Shown here in pieces: positions 15,331-25,159 of a stretch of DNA of 36,585 nucleotides. Source of the DNA: Clostridiaceae bacterium (GTDB lineage: Bacteria > Bacillota > Clostridia > Saccharofermentanales > DTU023). Where the stretch lies: assembly GCA_012521015.1 (NCBI GenBank), contig JAAYNE010000120.1, positions 1 through 36,585 of the forward strand, written 5' to 3'. The notes under the pieces were generated by a model that made no database searches, was not told where the DNA came from, and saw only the letters and a list, made by a program, of their open reading frames with translations. Position 1 is the stretch's first letter. Every line of letters starts with the position of its first letter. The translations under genes were made by a program, and so were the position numbers.

Positions 15331-16776
15331 TTAAGTATTTTTATCTTTAGTCCGATTCCTGCTCGAGTCCGATTCCTGCTCGGGTTGTTCATCATCTAAA
15401 AATTCAAGTTTTATACGGGCAATTCGCTTATCATCCATTTCGAGCACTGTAAACTTAAATCGATCTACAATAACCGACGGATTCTCAAAAGGCTCCGGAA
15501 TACGTTCTAATCTGTTGAGTACTAAGCCTGCTAAAGTATCATAATCGAAATTATCCTCTTCATCTAATTCAGAAACTTCCGGTACCCTTTCGACCACTTC
15601 TTCCGGTGAAAGCAAACCATCTAAAATATAACTGCCATCAGGATTTCTTACAACACTTTGATCGGCACCGTCATACTCATCCGCTATATCTCCAACTATT
15701 TCTTCCAAAATATCTTCTATCGCAATCAAACCGTCTGTTCCGCCATATTCATCAATTACAATCGCCAACGAAATATTCTGCTGTTGCATCTCTCGGAACA
15801 GAACACTAATTGATTTACCTTCCGGTACAAAATAAGCTTCGCGCAAATATTTTCGCAAATCAAAACTTTCTCTTTGATTCTCAGTAATTCGTAACAAATC
15901 TTTGATATGGAGAATTCCGATAATATCATCAACATTTTCTTCGAAAACCGGAATCCGACTGTAGCGTTCATGAGCAGCTACAAAAATCACTTCTTTATAT
16001 GTTGAGTCAGCCGGTAAAGTAACCATAGCAGTACGTGGTGTCATGATTTCCGATACTTCCGTATCATCCAAATCAAAAACATTATATATCATTTGAGCCT
16101 CATCGCTATCAATGCCGCCACTTTCACCACCTGCTCGTGCCATGAAAAGTATCTCTTCCTCGGTAATTTCTATTTCATTTTTGCTTAAATCAATTCCAAT
16201 AACACGACAGATAAATTTGGCGGAAGCATTGAGGAACTTTGCGAAAGGACTTACTAATATTTCCCATATCCGTAAAACTGCGACGAATCTTTTGGCAAAT
16301 TTTTCAGGATCACGCATACCGATTTGTTTCGGCACTAACTCACCTAATACCAGAGAAAAATAAGAAATTATCAAAGTTATCCCGACTGTGATAATTGTCT
16401 CCAAATATCCTCTGGACTGAGTCGGATCAAGCCAATTATAAAGAATTGGTGCAATTTGATTTGCACCGAAAGCAGCGGATAAAAAGCCAGCAAATGTTAC
16501 ACCAACTTGGACTGTGGCCAGAAAACCACCTTGATTATCAAGAAAAGGAAGTAATTTTTTCGCAACGATATCTCCATCTTCAGCTTTGGCACGTATTTTT
16601 GTTTCATTCAATCTGACTATTGCCATTTCGGAAGCTGCAAAAAAACCATTGATTAAAATCAGGATAAAAATAACAATTGCATTAATTAAAATAACTTTAG
16701 CTGAATTTGAATCGCTTACAGAATTTGCATTGATAATAAAATGTTGCACCAAAGTACAACAATGACTTGCGTCCAC
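15331..16776 (-). CDS. HlyC/CorC family transporter (DUF21-CBS-CorC_HlyC)
   Basis: 481 residues. The N-terminal DUF21 membrane domain (about 28-200) includes ILINGFFAASEMAIVRLNET and LGELVPKQIGM. Two CBS domains (about 245-365) contain MTPRTAMVTLP and IDEYGGTDGLIAIEDILEEI, and a CorC_HlyC domain follows at about 385-465. Family members are linked to Mg2+/Co2+ efflux or other divalent cation handling. The start is a GTG at 16776 with AGGAGG 10 bases upstream. The C-terminus is odd: a 17-base tandem duplication at 15349-15382 shifts the frame and replaces an earlier TAA, adding SSRNRTKDKNT. The Ca2+-ATPase follows downstream, so the two may form a cation-transport unit. Confidence 0.92.
   Translation of the reverse strand: MDASHCCTLVQHFIINANSVSDSNSAKVILINAIVIFILILINGFFAASEMAIVRLNETKIRAKAEDGDIVAKKLLPFLDNQGGFLATVQVGVTFAGFLSAAFGANQIAPILYNWLDPTQSRGYLETIITVGITLIISYFSLVLGELVPKQIGMRDPEKFAKRFVAVLRIWEILVSPFAKFLNASAKFICRVIGIDLSKNEIEITEEEILFMARAGGESGGIDSDEAQMIYNVFDLDDTEVSEIMTPRTAMVTLPADSTYKEVIFVAAHERYSRIPVFEENVDDIIGILHIKDLLRITENQRESFDLRKYLREAYFVPEGKSISVLFREMQQQNISLAIVIDEYGGTDGLIAIEDILEEIVGDIADEYDGADQSVVRNPDGSYILDGLLSPEEVVERVPEVSELDEEDNFDYDTLAGLVLNRLERIPEPFENPSVIVDRFKFTVLEMDDKRIARIKLEFLDDEQPEQESDSSRNRTKDKNT
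15349..15382 (-). repeat. 17-bp perfect tandem duplication at the 3' end of the CorC-like gene
   Basis: The 17-mer AGTCCGATTCCTGCTCG (plus strand) occurs twice back to back, 15349-15365 and 15366-15382. Because 17 is not a multiple of three, the second copy is read in another frame. Removing one copy gives ...EQPEQESD followed by TAA. The identity of the copies suggests a recent event. Confidence 0.95.
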
Positions 16777-16892
16777 TCGGACTTGTCCTCCTTAAGTAAA
16801 TGAGTTATTAACTCTTATCATACAACATTTTCACATTGTATCTATATCGTCTATTGTCAAAAAAGTAAATCTGCTGACCTTTTAATGATAGA

Positions 16893-16921
16893 AATATATC
16901 AAATATAGGTATACTTGACAA
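16893..16921 (-). promoter_or_regulatory. Promoter of the CorC-like gene
   Basis: TTGTCA (16916-16921), a 17-base spacer and TATATT (16893-16898) on the minus strand, about 117 bases upstream of the GTG start. A TTGACA at 16855-16860 lacks a good -10 at suitable distance. Confidence 0.6.
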
Positions 16922-16993
16922 GTTGATTACTTCGCAAATAAATTGCACAAAAAATCCATCATTGTCAAAACTATCAATTATTTATAGCTAATA

Positions 16994-19336
16994 TCATAAA
17001 TTAATTAATTTAATGGTTTCACGGGATAAATTCAGCAATGATTTTTGACTGGTAAATAAAATAATCTGACGTTTTTGACGTTGACTTAAATCATATAATA
17101 ATTCAAGCGATAAAGCCGTACGGTTTTGATCTAACTGCGTAAAAGGATCATCCAGAATCAACGGAACACTCCCGCCCACATCCTGTAATAATTCAGTTAA
17201 TGCTAAGCGCAAAGCTAGGTTAATTTGATCATTTAAACCGGCACTGTAAAAGGCTTGTTCGTAGTAATGCGAGTTATTATTAGTATCTGATTGTAAACGT
17301 ACAACATAATCTTTATCAATTTTCAAATCCTGATATTGTGATCCGGTCATTGCGGATAAATATTTCGCAGCTTTTTGATTGAGTAAAGGACGTACATCTT
17401 GTTCGAATTTCGCTTTACTATATTTTAAAAGATGTATCGACATCAATAAGGCAACATAGTTTTGTTCAGCTTTTTGATACATTTTATTTAATCTGCCAAG
17501 CTCAATTTCCAACTCTCTAGTGTTTATTTGATCTTGTATTAAATGATTTAAATCTGTCTTGTCAGCCGCTAATTTCTCCCGTAATATAATCCGATTTTCT
17601 TGAATTCCGGCTAATTGTGAAGCAATATAATTTTCCGAAAATTCAGGAAATGTTCTCAATTCGAATTGTTTCTCGGTTAGCCAATTTTGGGCATCCTCAT
17701 AGGCTTTATAGAATTGTGCCGTATCATATGAACCTTTAAGATCTTCCATCTGTTCTTTGATTCGTTTAATTTCTTCTTCATTATGAATACTGTTAACGGT
17801 TTGCTCACGCAAGCTTTGGATCGCCAAGTCTAGCTGATCATCATTCGGCAGTTCTAAAAAATAGGGTCTAATCAAATATTTCAATTTAGTAAATTCTTTT
17901 TGATACGCTTGTTCAGCATATTCCGCTACTTCAGCAGCTTTTTTCTGATCTGAATTTAGTTGATTGATTCGCTGATCAATCTGTTCAAGTTGCCACTCTA
18001 GTTTTTGCAATCCGTTTTCAATCTTCAAAGTACGAATTTCATGTTTACGAATCTCCTCATGATATTGTTTGAGCATATTTTCATGTCTACGTTGCAGAAA
18101 AAAATAAATAAACACCATAATAAACGGCAACAAGACTGCCAATACAATCAGAATTCCCGACAAGGTCGGTTTATTTGTACGAAAAATCAGACCGCCAATT
18201 AAACAGAAAAACTCTGCTATCACCAGAGGAATAAAAGATGCATAAGAGATCTTCGGTTTATTAAATGCCTTGGGCTTTTGTTCTGTTGATTTTTTTTGTA
18301 AATATTGTAAGCGAGTCCTTTCAGCAACAATTTCAGAAATAGTTCGTTTTGCTTCATTACGATAATTTTCTTGTTCAATCGATCTTTGTTCAGCAACATT
18401 GAATCTTATTTCATATTCACTTAGGGCTTGAGCAGTTTGTTGACGCTGATTGGCAATTTCGGTTAATTCTTTGACTGAAATAAATTTATTACGTAAAATA
18501 CCCTCAGATATATTATTTGCCGAATCCGTATATTTGTTCAATGAATCTTGGAGTTTTTTATATTTTTCAAAGCGCTCCGCCAATTTTAATTTCTGATGTT
18601 GTTGATTTTGGAGAAGCAGTGAGTTTTCCCTAGTGGCAAGCTCGGTCAGTTCAATTTCCAAATCTTCAATACTCTGATTCAAATTAGCCACCTGTTGATC
18701 TCTGATTAATGCTTGTTCCAACTCTAAATTCAAATCATCTGTTTTCTGTTCAAGCTTAGCCAAATATCCTGTATCCCCACGATCCGGTTTATAGTATTTG
18801 CGAGCTTTCTCCAATCTGAAATTAATCTCTTCAAAAGACCAGTCATATTCTGATAAACCAACTTTGCGATTTATTTTTTGATCAAGTTCGGATAGATTTT
18901 CCGAATCGACACTTGGATTTTCCACAAAGACCGTATTTAAAAATTCTATTTCTGAAATTTGAAATAATTCCTGTCCCGGCTGATCCGGATTTTTTAAATT
19001 GACCGGTTCACCGCTCGCTTCAAGCGAAAGCCAGGTTTGATCTTGAGCTTTACGTTCAGCGAACTTTTTTGCTAAACGATAGGTTAAGCCATGATGGCTG
19101 AAAACAATATAGCCGCCCATCATTTTACCTGACCAAGGTTGATACCTTTTGCGAGCATTGGTTTCAACCGAATGACCGATTTTTCCGAAACCGTAAAACA
19201 TGACTTTAATAAAGTTTTGGATTGTAGTCTTACCGCTTTCATTAATCCCGTAAACAATCTGCATTTCAGGATTAAATTTGATTTGTAAATTTTCCAATCC
19301 ACCAAACGCTTCAATATATATTCGATCAATCTTCAT
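16994..19336 (-). CDS. yhaN: SbcC/YhaN-like AAA ATPase
   Basis: 780 residues. An SMC/Rad50-type ATPase, partner of the nuclease encoded just upstream, presumably acting on DNA ends. N-terminal KIDRIYIEAFGGLENLQIKF and Walker A GINESGKTT (about 29-37) lead into long coiled coils. At about 360-411 there are two hydrophobic segments (FIPLVIAEFFCLIGGLIF and ILIVLAVLLPFIMVFIYFFL), then more coiled coil. The C-terminal half-site has the signature region YSAGLNDQINLALRLAL, Walker B VPLILDDPF and D-loop TQLDQNR. The start is the ATG at 19336, which overlaps the end of yhaO by 11 bases. An earlier in-frame start would only read yhaO out of frame. The membrane segments match YhaN-type proteins rather than cytosolic SbcC. 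Confidence 0.9.
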   Translation of the reverse strand: MKIDRIYIEAFGGLENLQIKFNPEMQIVYGINESGKTTIQNFIKVMFYGFGKIGHSVETNARKRYQPWSGKMMGGYIVFSHHGLTYRLAKKFAERKAQDQTWLSLEASGEPVNLKNPDQPGQELFQISEIEFLNTVFVENPSVDSENLSELDQKINRKVGLSEYDWSFEEINFRLEKARKYYKPDRGDTGYLAKLEQKTDDLNLELEQALIRDQQVANLNQSIEDLEIELTELATRENSLLLQNQQHQKLKLAERFEKYKKLQDSLNKYTDSANNISEGILRNKFISVKELTEIANQRQQTAQALSEYEIRFNVAEQRSIEQENYRNEAKRTISEIVAERTRLQYLQKKSTEQKPKAFNKPKISYASFIPLVIAEFFCLIGGLIFRTNKPTLSGILIVLAVLLPFIMVFIYFFLQRRHENMLKQYHEEIRKHEIRTLKIENGLQKLEWQLEQIDQRINQLNSDQKKAAEVAEYAEQAYQKEFTKLKYLIRPYFLELPNDDQLDLAIQSLREQTVNSIHNEEEIKRIKEQMEDLKGSYDTAQFYKAYEDAQNWLTEKQFELRTFPEFSENYIASQLAGIQENRIILREKLAADKTDLNHLIQDQINTRELEIELGRLNKMYQKAEQNYVALLMSIHLLKYSKAKFEQDVRPLLNQKAAKYLSAMTGSQYQDLKIDKDYVVRLQSDTNNNSHYYEQAFYSAGLNDQINLALRLALTELLQDVGGSVPLILDDPFTQLDQNRTALSLELLYDLSQRQKRQIILFTSQKSLLNLSRETIKLINL

Positions 19337-20537
19337 AAATATCCAAATCCTGTTCCGCTGCCTGCATCGTGAAATAATACCCCTGCTCAATCACCTGCTT
19401 TGCCTGTTCAACGTTTAGATCAGACAAACCGAGTTCTTCTAATACCTTATTTAATAAATCGGGACCGGTAGCAAGTCGTTTCGCATATCGCGTAACATCG
19501 CCCCGTAGTGAATGTTCTTCCATCAAGCTGGCAAAATCAATCATCATTTTTGTTTCGTCTACTAATTCAACATAAAAGAACATGGTTTTCAATTTTGTTA
19601 ACAATAATTCTCGATTAATTTTTTGTGATAAATAACCGACTAATTTTAGTTGACAACAATCATAATTTGATCTAATTCTATAAGCTGAAATTCGTTTTTC
19701 TAAAGTAATAAGAATTTTTTCATGTAGTTCCAATTGGGTATCAAAATCAATCTGTGTTATGTCCAACCGAATTTTAAAAAACTTAGGACCGGCAAGCGGA
19801 ATAAAACTAATTTTTCCTACTTCCGAAGTTTCTATAAGCTCAAGCAGAAAGACCCCTTTGCTGCCATCTTCATCAAATCCTCTACCACTAGGACAACCGC
19901 TATACAAACAAGGAATACCCTCTGCAGTATGTATTTCCTTATCCGACTTATGAATGTGTCCCAGTAAAACTAAATCGAAACCGCAACGATCGAACCAAGA
20001 CATATTTAAAGGATTATAGTTAGACGGTGAATTTGAACTCTGCAAATCTCCATGTTGGAGTAAAATGTTAAAATAGACAGAATCTAGCTTTAAATCAATT
20101 CCTTGCCATAAGGGGCTTGGGCTCGACTGGCTAATAAACGGTTTGCCATAAAATCGAATTTTTTGATCATCAAATCGAAAACATTCTGTTTGTGGTTCAA
20201 AGACAAACACATGCTGTAAATCGTAAAAGCTTTGCCAAAATCCGGCTTGATGCCAATAGTCATGATTGCCCGGATTGATTATAATTTTAACTTGAGGAAT
20301 TGCAGAAAATCCTTGATAAACTCTATCAAGCAAATGCTTGTCCGGATTACTTGAATCAAACAGGTCTCCGCCAATTGTTAGGAAATTTACTCTTTCTTTG
20401 CGACAAAAATCTATAATCTGAAAAAAGACCTTTTCTTGTTCTGAGTTCATTACTTTTTGCTTGGCAGGCTCCAAAAAGCTGAAAGGAGATCCCAGATGTA
20501 AATCTGCGGTATGTAAAATTTTTAAATTTCTCTTCAT
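19326..20537 (-). CDS. yhaO: DNA repair exonuclease, metallophosphoesterase (SbcD/YhaO-like)
   Basis: 403 residues. A calcineurin-type phosphoesterase with all expected metal motifs: LHTADLHLGSPF (Asp12, His14), GGDLFDSSNPD (Asp58), NPGNHDYW (Asn91, His92), LLQHGD and LLGHIHKSD. This is the Mre11/SbcD nuclease fold, cutting DNA with its ATPase partner. It overlaps yhaN by 11 bases, indicating translational coupling. There is no clear ribosome binding site before the ATG at 20537. A candidate promoter lies at 20610-20639. Confidence 0.92.
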   Translation of the reverse strand: MKRNLKILHTADLHLGSPFSFLEPAKQKVMNSEQEKVFFQIIDFCRKERVNFLTIGGDLFDSSNPDKHLLDRVYQGFSAIPQVKIIINPGNHDYWHQAGFWQSFYDLQHVFVFEPQTECFRFDDQKIRFYGKPFISQSSPSPLWQGIDLKLDSVYFNILLQHGDLQSSNSPSNYNPLNMSWFDRCGFDLVLLGHIHKSDKEIHTAEGIPCLYSGCPSGRGFDEDGSKGVFLLELIETSEVGKISFIPLAGPKFFKIRLDITQIDFDTQLELHEKILITLEKRISAYRIRSNYDCCQLKLVGYLSQKINRELLLTKLKTMFFYVELVDETKMMIDFASLMEEHSLRGDVTRYAKRLATGPDLLNKVLEELGLSDLNVEQAKQVIEQGYYFTMQAAEQDLDIYED

Positions 20538-20609
20538 ACTATTTATTATTCGTTTTTTATGCTGTTTTCGCTCGTTAATGATTCATTTTTTGTTTTTATA
20601 TTTTAACAT

Positions 20610-20639
20610 ATTAAAAACCATTCTGTATTCGAATATCAA
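20610..20639 (-). promoter_or_regulatory. Candidate promoter of yhaO-yhaN
   Basis: TTGATA (20634-20639), an 18-base spacer and TTTAAT (20610-20615) on the minus strand, about 75 bases before yhaO. Confidence 0.45.
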
Positions 20640-20718
20640 GAGAACATAGGTTAAACCGAAGTTCAAGATGAGTATAATAACATTTATTATTAAATAGTTA
20701 TTTATGCTACAATAATTG

Positions 20719-20724
20719 TATAAT
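20719..20724 (+). promoter_or_regulatory. Candidate -10 element upstream of transketolase
   Basis: A perfect TATAAT within TTGTATAATATTC, about 150 bases upstream of tkt. The -35 region at the right distance (near 20696) is poor. The remaining 5' leader is AT-rich and I see no clear riboswitch in it. Confidence 0.4.
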
Positions 20725-20875
20725 ATTCTAGCTAATGTTAGGTACTGATAATTTTAATGAAATGATCAAAAAACAAAATATTGCAATATAACCATCAAAA
20801 TTAATCAGCAAACTAAAATAACATCGTTATTTAGTAATATAAACACACTATATTTACATATTTACGGAGGTACAA

Positions 20876-22858
20876 ATGAAAAATAATATGCAAATGGATC
20901 TGCTAGGTATTAACGCCATACGTGCATTATCTATTGATGCTATCCAAAAAGCAAATTCTGGACACCCGGGAATGCCGTTAGGAGCAGCTCCGGTAGCTTT
21001 TGAATTGTGGGCAAATCATATGAAGCATAATCCAAGTAATCCTAACTGGTTTAACCGAGATCGTTTTATCTTAAGTGCCGGTCATGCATCAATGTTGATG
21101 TATTCATTATTACATCTATTCGGCTATGGTTTAACAGCCGATGACCTTGCTCAATTTAGACAATGGGGAAGTAAAACTCCTGGTCATCCGGAATACTTGG
21201 ACACTGAAGGCGTTGAAATGACCACAGGTCCTTTGGGTCAGGGCATTGCATCAGCTGTAGGTTTTGCAATCGCAGAAGCTCATTTGGCATCTCGTTTCAA
21301 CACAGATGAACAAAAAATTATCGATCATTACACTTATGTATTGTCGGGTGACGGTTGCTTAATGGAAGGAGTCAGCTGCGAAGCAAGTTCTCTAGCCGGA
21401 CACTTGAAATTAGACAAGTTAATTCTTTTCTATGATCGCAATAAAATTACAATTGAAGGTTCTACCGATTTAGCTTTTACTGAAGATGTAGCAGCTCGTT
21501 ATAAAGCATACGGTTGGCAGGTATTATCCGTAGCAGATGCCAATGATACCAATGCAATTGCCAAAGCAATTGAAGAAGCAAAAGCTAACAAAGAGCAACC
21601 CACTATAATCATCCTACATAGTAATATTGGTTATGGATCTCCGTTAGTAGGTAGTGAATCTACGCACGGCAGCCCTTTAGGTGATGATAATATTCTCAAA
21701 ACTAAAGAATATTTAGGCTGGGATAAGGCTTTACCGGCATTAGAGATCCCGCAAGCTCTAAAAGATTATATGGTTGAAATTCAGAACAGATTATCCGAAG
21801 ATGAAAAAGTATGGAATGAAACTTTTGCCGCTTGGCAAAAAGCTAATCCTGAGTTAGCAAAAGAATTTGCTCAATGTTTTGAACCTAACCTCGAAGCTTT
21901 AGAAAATGATCCTGCTTTATGGAGTTTCTCCGGTGAACAAGCTACCAGAAAAACTAGCAGTACCGTTTTGAATGTTGTCGCCAAACATTTACCGGGATTA
22001 ATCGGCGGTTCAGCTGACTTGGCACCTTCGAACAATACTGACATGCCGGGTCTAGGCTATCTTTCGGCTGAAAATTATAGCGGACGCAATATTCATTACG
22101 GAATTCGTGAATTCGCAATGGGCTGTATTGTTAACGGTATGAATTTACATGGTGGAGTTCATGCTTTCGGTGCAACTTTCTTTGTTTTTGCAGATTATAT
22201 AAAGCCTGCATTCCGTCTGGCTTCTCTCATGAATGTACCGTCACTCTTCATCCTGACTCATGACAGTATTGGTGTCGGTGAAGACGGTCCTACCCATCAG
22301 CCGATCGAACAGCTCAGTATGCTACGGGCAACCCCTAATACTTACGTATTTAGACCTGCAGATGGTAAAGAAACTGCTGCTGCATATCTCTTTAACTTAA
22401 AAGAAAAAAAACCAACCTTCCTGGCTCTAACCAGACAAAATCTGCCCACTTACGAGCAATCCAGCAAGGATGCAATAAAAGGCGGCTATATCTTCCAAGA
22501 TTGCGAAGGAACCCCGGAATTAATTATTCTGGCAAGTGGTTCAGAGGTCAAACCAGCTTTGGAAGCACAACAGGAATTAATCGAACAAGGTAAAAAAGTT
22601 CGTGTGGTTTCAATGCCTTGTATGGATGCATTTTTAGAACAAGATACAGCTTATCAGGAAGAAGTCTTACCTTCCACAGTGACCAAAAGAATTTCAATTG
22701 AAGCTGGTTCAACAATGCCCTGGTACCGCCTAGTCGGCTCAACAGGAAAAGTGATTGGTATCGATCATTTCGGAGCATCAGCACCTGCTAGTATTCTATT
22801 TGAAGAATTTGGGATCAATAAACAAGCTGTTTTAGATGCAGCAAATGAATTGCTCTAA
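20876..22858 (+). CDS. tkt: Transketolase
   Basis: 660 residues, the usual full-length enzyme. A TPP-dependent enzyme of the pentose phosphate pathway moving two-carbon units between sugar phosphates. Seen: [17 protein letters not shown] at the N-terminus, [15 protein letters not shown], the TPP/Mg motif [13 protein letters not shown] (Asp159), [11 protein letters not shown], the catalytic Glu412 in YGIREFAMG, and the phosphate-binding region [17 protein letters not shown]. The C-terminal domain (about 525-660) is complete. GGAGGT lies 5 bases from the ATG. A strong terminator follows, so the gene is transcribed alone. Confidence 0.97.
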   Translation: MKNNMQMDLLGINAIRALSIDAIQKANSGHPGMPLGAAPVAFELWANHMKHNPSNPNWFNRDRFILSAGHASMLMYSLLHLFGYGLTADDLAQFRQWGSKTPGHPEYLDTEGVEMTTGPLGQGIASAVGFAIAEAHLASRFNTDEQKIIDHYTYVLSGDGCLMEGVSCEASSLAGHLKLDKLILFYDRNKITIEGSTDLAFTEDVAARYKAYGWQVLSVADANDTNAIAKAIEEAKANKEQPTIIILHSNIGYGSPLVGSESTHGSPLGDDNILKTKEYLGWDKALPALEIPQALKDYMVEIQNRLSEDEKVWNETFAAWQKANPELAKEFAQCFEPNLEALENDPALWSFSGEQATRKTSSTVLNVVAKHLPGLIGGSADLAPSNNTDMPGLGYLSAENYSGRNIHYGIREFAMGCIVNGMNLHGGVHAFGATFFVFADYIKPAFRLASLMNVPSLFILTHDSIGVGEDGPTHQPIEQLSMLRATPNTYVFRPADGKETAAAYLFNLKEKKPTFLALTRQNLPTYEQSSKDAIKGGYIFQDCEGTPELIILASGSEVKPALEAQQELIEQGKKVRVVSMPCMDAFLEQDTAYQEEVLPSTVTKRISIEAGSTMPWYRLVGSTGKVIGIDHFGASAPASILFEEFGINKQAVLDAANELL

Positions 22859-22969
22859 TTCATATAACAACTCAATTAAAGGTCAGACTGAGTACAGTAA
22901 ATTGAATCAAATGAAAATGAATTATTTAAATCAGATAAGAATATTTAGAAATAACTTGATTAATAATTC

Positions 22970-23002
22970 AAGCCGTACCTATATTTTGGTACGGCTTTTT
23001 TT
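22970..23002 (+). terminator. Rho-independent terminator after tkt
   Basis: A perfect 10-base stem AAGCCGTACC/GGTACGGCTT with an 8-base AT loop and a run of seven T residues. It ends 28 bases before the next gene, so that gene probably relies on read-through or a promoter I cannot identify. Confidence 0.93.
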
Positions 23003-23030
23003 GATATGAATTTTCAAGACTGAGGTATTT

Positions 23031-25082
23031 ATGGAGCAGAATAAAGAGAAGTGGACTATAAACTCTACACTGGGGGATGTTCTGGAATCAATTATCGGTT
23101 ATGAACTCTTATCTTTCATTGCTTATTATGCAGGTAAAACCGTTGAGGATTTTAACAAATTTTATCTTCGTTCGATTAAATTAAAATCATATACTATCAT
23201 TCAACGTTTTACCGGAGTCATGTTTGACCGCAGAATTGCGACATGGATCGTGGATAAACTTAATCAATACGAAAGACGACAAGATATTTATCCGGACGAA
23301 ATTTCGTTTAACCATAAATGGTGGAAAAGTAGCATTATTTATCAAATTTTTGTACCTAGCTTTCAAGATGCCAATCATGATGGTATTGGTGATCTTAAAG
23401 GAATCATTGAGCGCTTTGAGCATATTTTGTCATTAAACGTCGATACGATTTTGTTAAGTCCAATCTTCGATTCGCCAATGGTTGATGCAGGCTACGATAT
23501 TAAGGATTTCTATGAAATTAATCCATTGTTTGGATCAAAAAAAGATCTTAGGGAATTGATTGCACTTTGTCATCAAAACAATTTAAAAATCATTCTGACT
23601 CTACCAATAAGTCAAACCTCAGATCAACATGCTTGGTTTGATATCCCTAAGTATAAAATTGATAGTGCCCCTAATAATAATATTGAAGATAAGTCTCAAG
23701 TAGATACAAGTAATCATATTGCTAAAAACAAAAACTTCTATATAGTAAATGACGGTCCAAATAATTGGCAATCCTTTTATGGTGATTCGGCGTGGCTTTA
23801 TAAGCGTTCTACTAAAAACTATTATTTACACCTTAAAAGTTCAAAACAACTAGACCTGAACTGGGATATGGATTTTGTCCGAGAAGAGATGATTAGAGTC
23901 ATGACTTATTGGAAAAATTTCGGTATTGACGGTTTGTTTCTTGAATCAGCTTCAATCATTGCCAAAAACGAAGCTTATCCCGAAGGCAGTAAGTCCTTGG
24001 CCGTCTTGACTGATGTTTCCGGAATCGAAAATTATATCTATCAGCCCAAATTATTGGATTGGTTGAACGAAATATACTTGGCACTTAAACAAGATTCACC
24101 TGATTTCTTGATTATTGCTGATTGTCTGAGAATGCATAGTAATTACACCAAATTAATTAGCGGCGATGCAACAAAACGTAGCGATCTTGCTTTGAATTAC
24201 AATCAATTTGAAGAACCAGGCCAGCGTCGCTTTCATTCAAGTTATTTGCCACTCGACTATTTGAGTAATGTATGGCTAAAAATGCAGTTGGCGGCAGATA
24301 ATTCATATTGGCCGGTATTGTTTTGTGAAGACCCTAAACATCCAAGAATTGTCAGTCGAATGCAAAATCACAATCTTTACCGTAACCAAATTGCTAAATT
24401 GATTGCAACTCTACAATTGACTGCCAAAGGTACGGTCATGTTATATCAAGGACAGGAATTAGGTCAAATAAATGCCCCTTTCCATAATATTGACCAAATA
24501 AGAGACATCGAAAGTCAACTCCGATATGAAAAATTAAATGAACAACTGAGTTTTGCAGAAGATTCAGGATCGCTTGATCGCATAATTCGTGGCAGTCGGG
24601 ATCATGCTAGAGTACCAATAGTCTGGGATAATGAACAACTAAACGGAGATTTTTCGCAAAATGAAGCAACCTGGATTGACTGTTTTGCTGATCCCAAAAT
24701 GAGTGTTGCCGAACAAGGTAATGATTCACATTCAATCCTCAATTATTACCGCTCCTTAACTTCTTTACGTTCACATTATGTCACCTTGGCTCACGGCAAA
24801 TTAGAAATCATCAGCAAACGCAACACCAGCATTCTACGTTATTTCCGCTATGACGACCAACATGCGTTTTATATTGAAGTTAACTTAACTGATGAGACTT
24901 TGAATGTAACCGGTTTTAACGCTTCGCAATTATTGCGTAAGGCTGAAGAACATAATATTAAAATGCCTAAATCTCCCGATCGCACAATTCTAATTTCCAA
25001 TTATCCCGATCGTAATCAACAAGACTATATCAAAAACAGTGAACTCCGTCCCTACGAAACATTTATTGTGAAGTTATTCTAA
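23031..25082 (+). CDS. GH13 alpha-amylase/oligo-1,6-glucosidase-like protein, catalytic residues replaced
   Basis: 683 residues. Residues 1-95 are a helical extension with an STLGDVLE motif. From WWKSSIIYQIFVPSF (about 97) the protein follows the oligo-1,6-glucosidase plan closely: DANHDGIGDLKGI, AGYDIKDFYEI, YLHLKSSKQLDLNW, PRIVSRMQN, YQGQELG, SRDHARVPIVWD and a C-terminal beta domain. Yet in each of the four active-site regions the conserved residues differ. Region I, normally D..NH, has Thr190, Ser194 and Gln195. Region II (GFR.D) is GLFLES, with Glu305 in place of the Asp nucleophile and Phe303 in place of Arg. Region III has Asp364 in place of the acid/base Glu. Region IV (NHD) is Asp434-Pro435-Lys436. 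The fold is probably kept but hydrolysis lost, so a binding, regulatory or altered role is likely (inference). GAGGT lies 5 bases before the ATG. Confidence 0.85.
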   Translation: MEQNKEKWTINSTLGDVLESIIGYELLSFIAYYAGKTVEDFNKFYLRSIKLKSYTIIQRFTGVMFDRRIATWIVDKLNQYERRQDIYPDEISFNHKWWKSSIIYQIFVPSFQDANHDGIGDLKGIIERFEHILSLNVDTILLSPIFDSPMVDAGYDIKDFYEINPLFGSKKDLRELIALCHQNNLKIILTLPISQTSDQHAWFDIPKYKIDSAPNNNIEDKSQVDTSNHIAKNKNFYIVNDGPNNWQSFYGDSAWLYKRSTKNYYLHLKSSKQLDLNWDMDFVREEMIRVMTYWKNFGIDGLFLESASIIAKNEAYPEGSKSLAVLTDVSGIENYIYQPKLLDWLNEIYLALKQDSPDFLIIADCLRMHSNYTKLISGDATKRSDLALNYNQFEEPGQRRFHSSYLPLDYLSNVWLKMQLAADNSYWPVLFCEDPKHPRIVSRMQNHNLYRNQIAKLIATLQLTAKGTVMLYQGQELGQINAPFHNIDQIRDIESQLRYEKLNEQLSFAEDSGSLDRIIRGSRDHARVPIVWDNEQLNGDFSQNEATWIDCFADPKMSVAEQGNDSHSILNYYRSLTSLRSHYVTLAHGKLEIISKRNTSILRYFRYDDQHAFYIEVNLTDETLNVTGFNASQLLRKAEEHNIKMPKSPDRTILISNYPDRNQQDYIKNSELRPYETFIVKLF

Positions 25083-25159
25083 GCAATTGTCCTTGGTTTT
25101 GTCAGGATATTAGCTTGATAGCAAAATGTTAAAATAAAACTGTAACTATTGGATCCCAA

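Noticed and set aside
19337-19390. Upstream start for yhaN
   Set aside because: The extra 18 residues are the end of yhaO read in another frame. The ATG at 19336 overlapping the yhaO stop begins directly with the family N-terminus.
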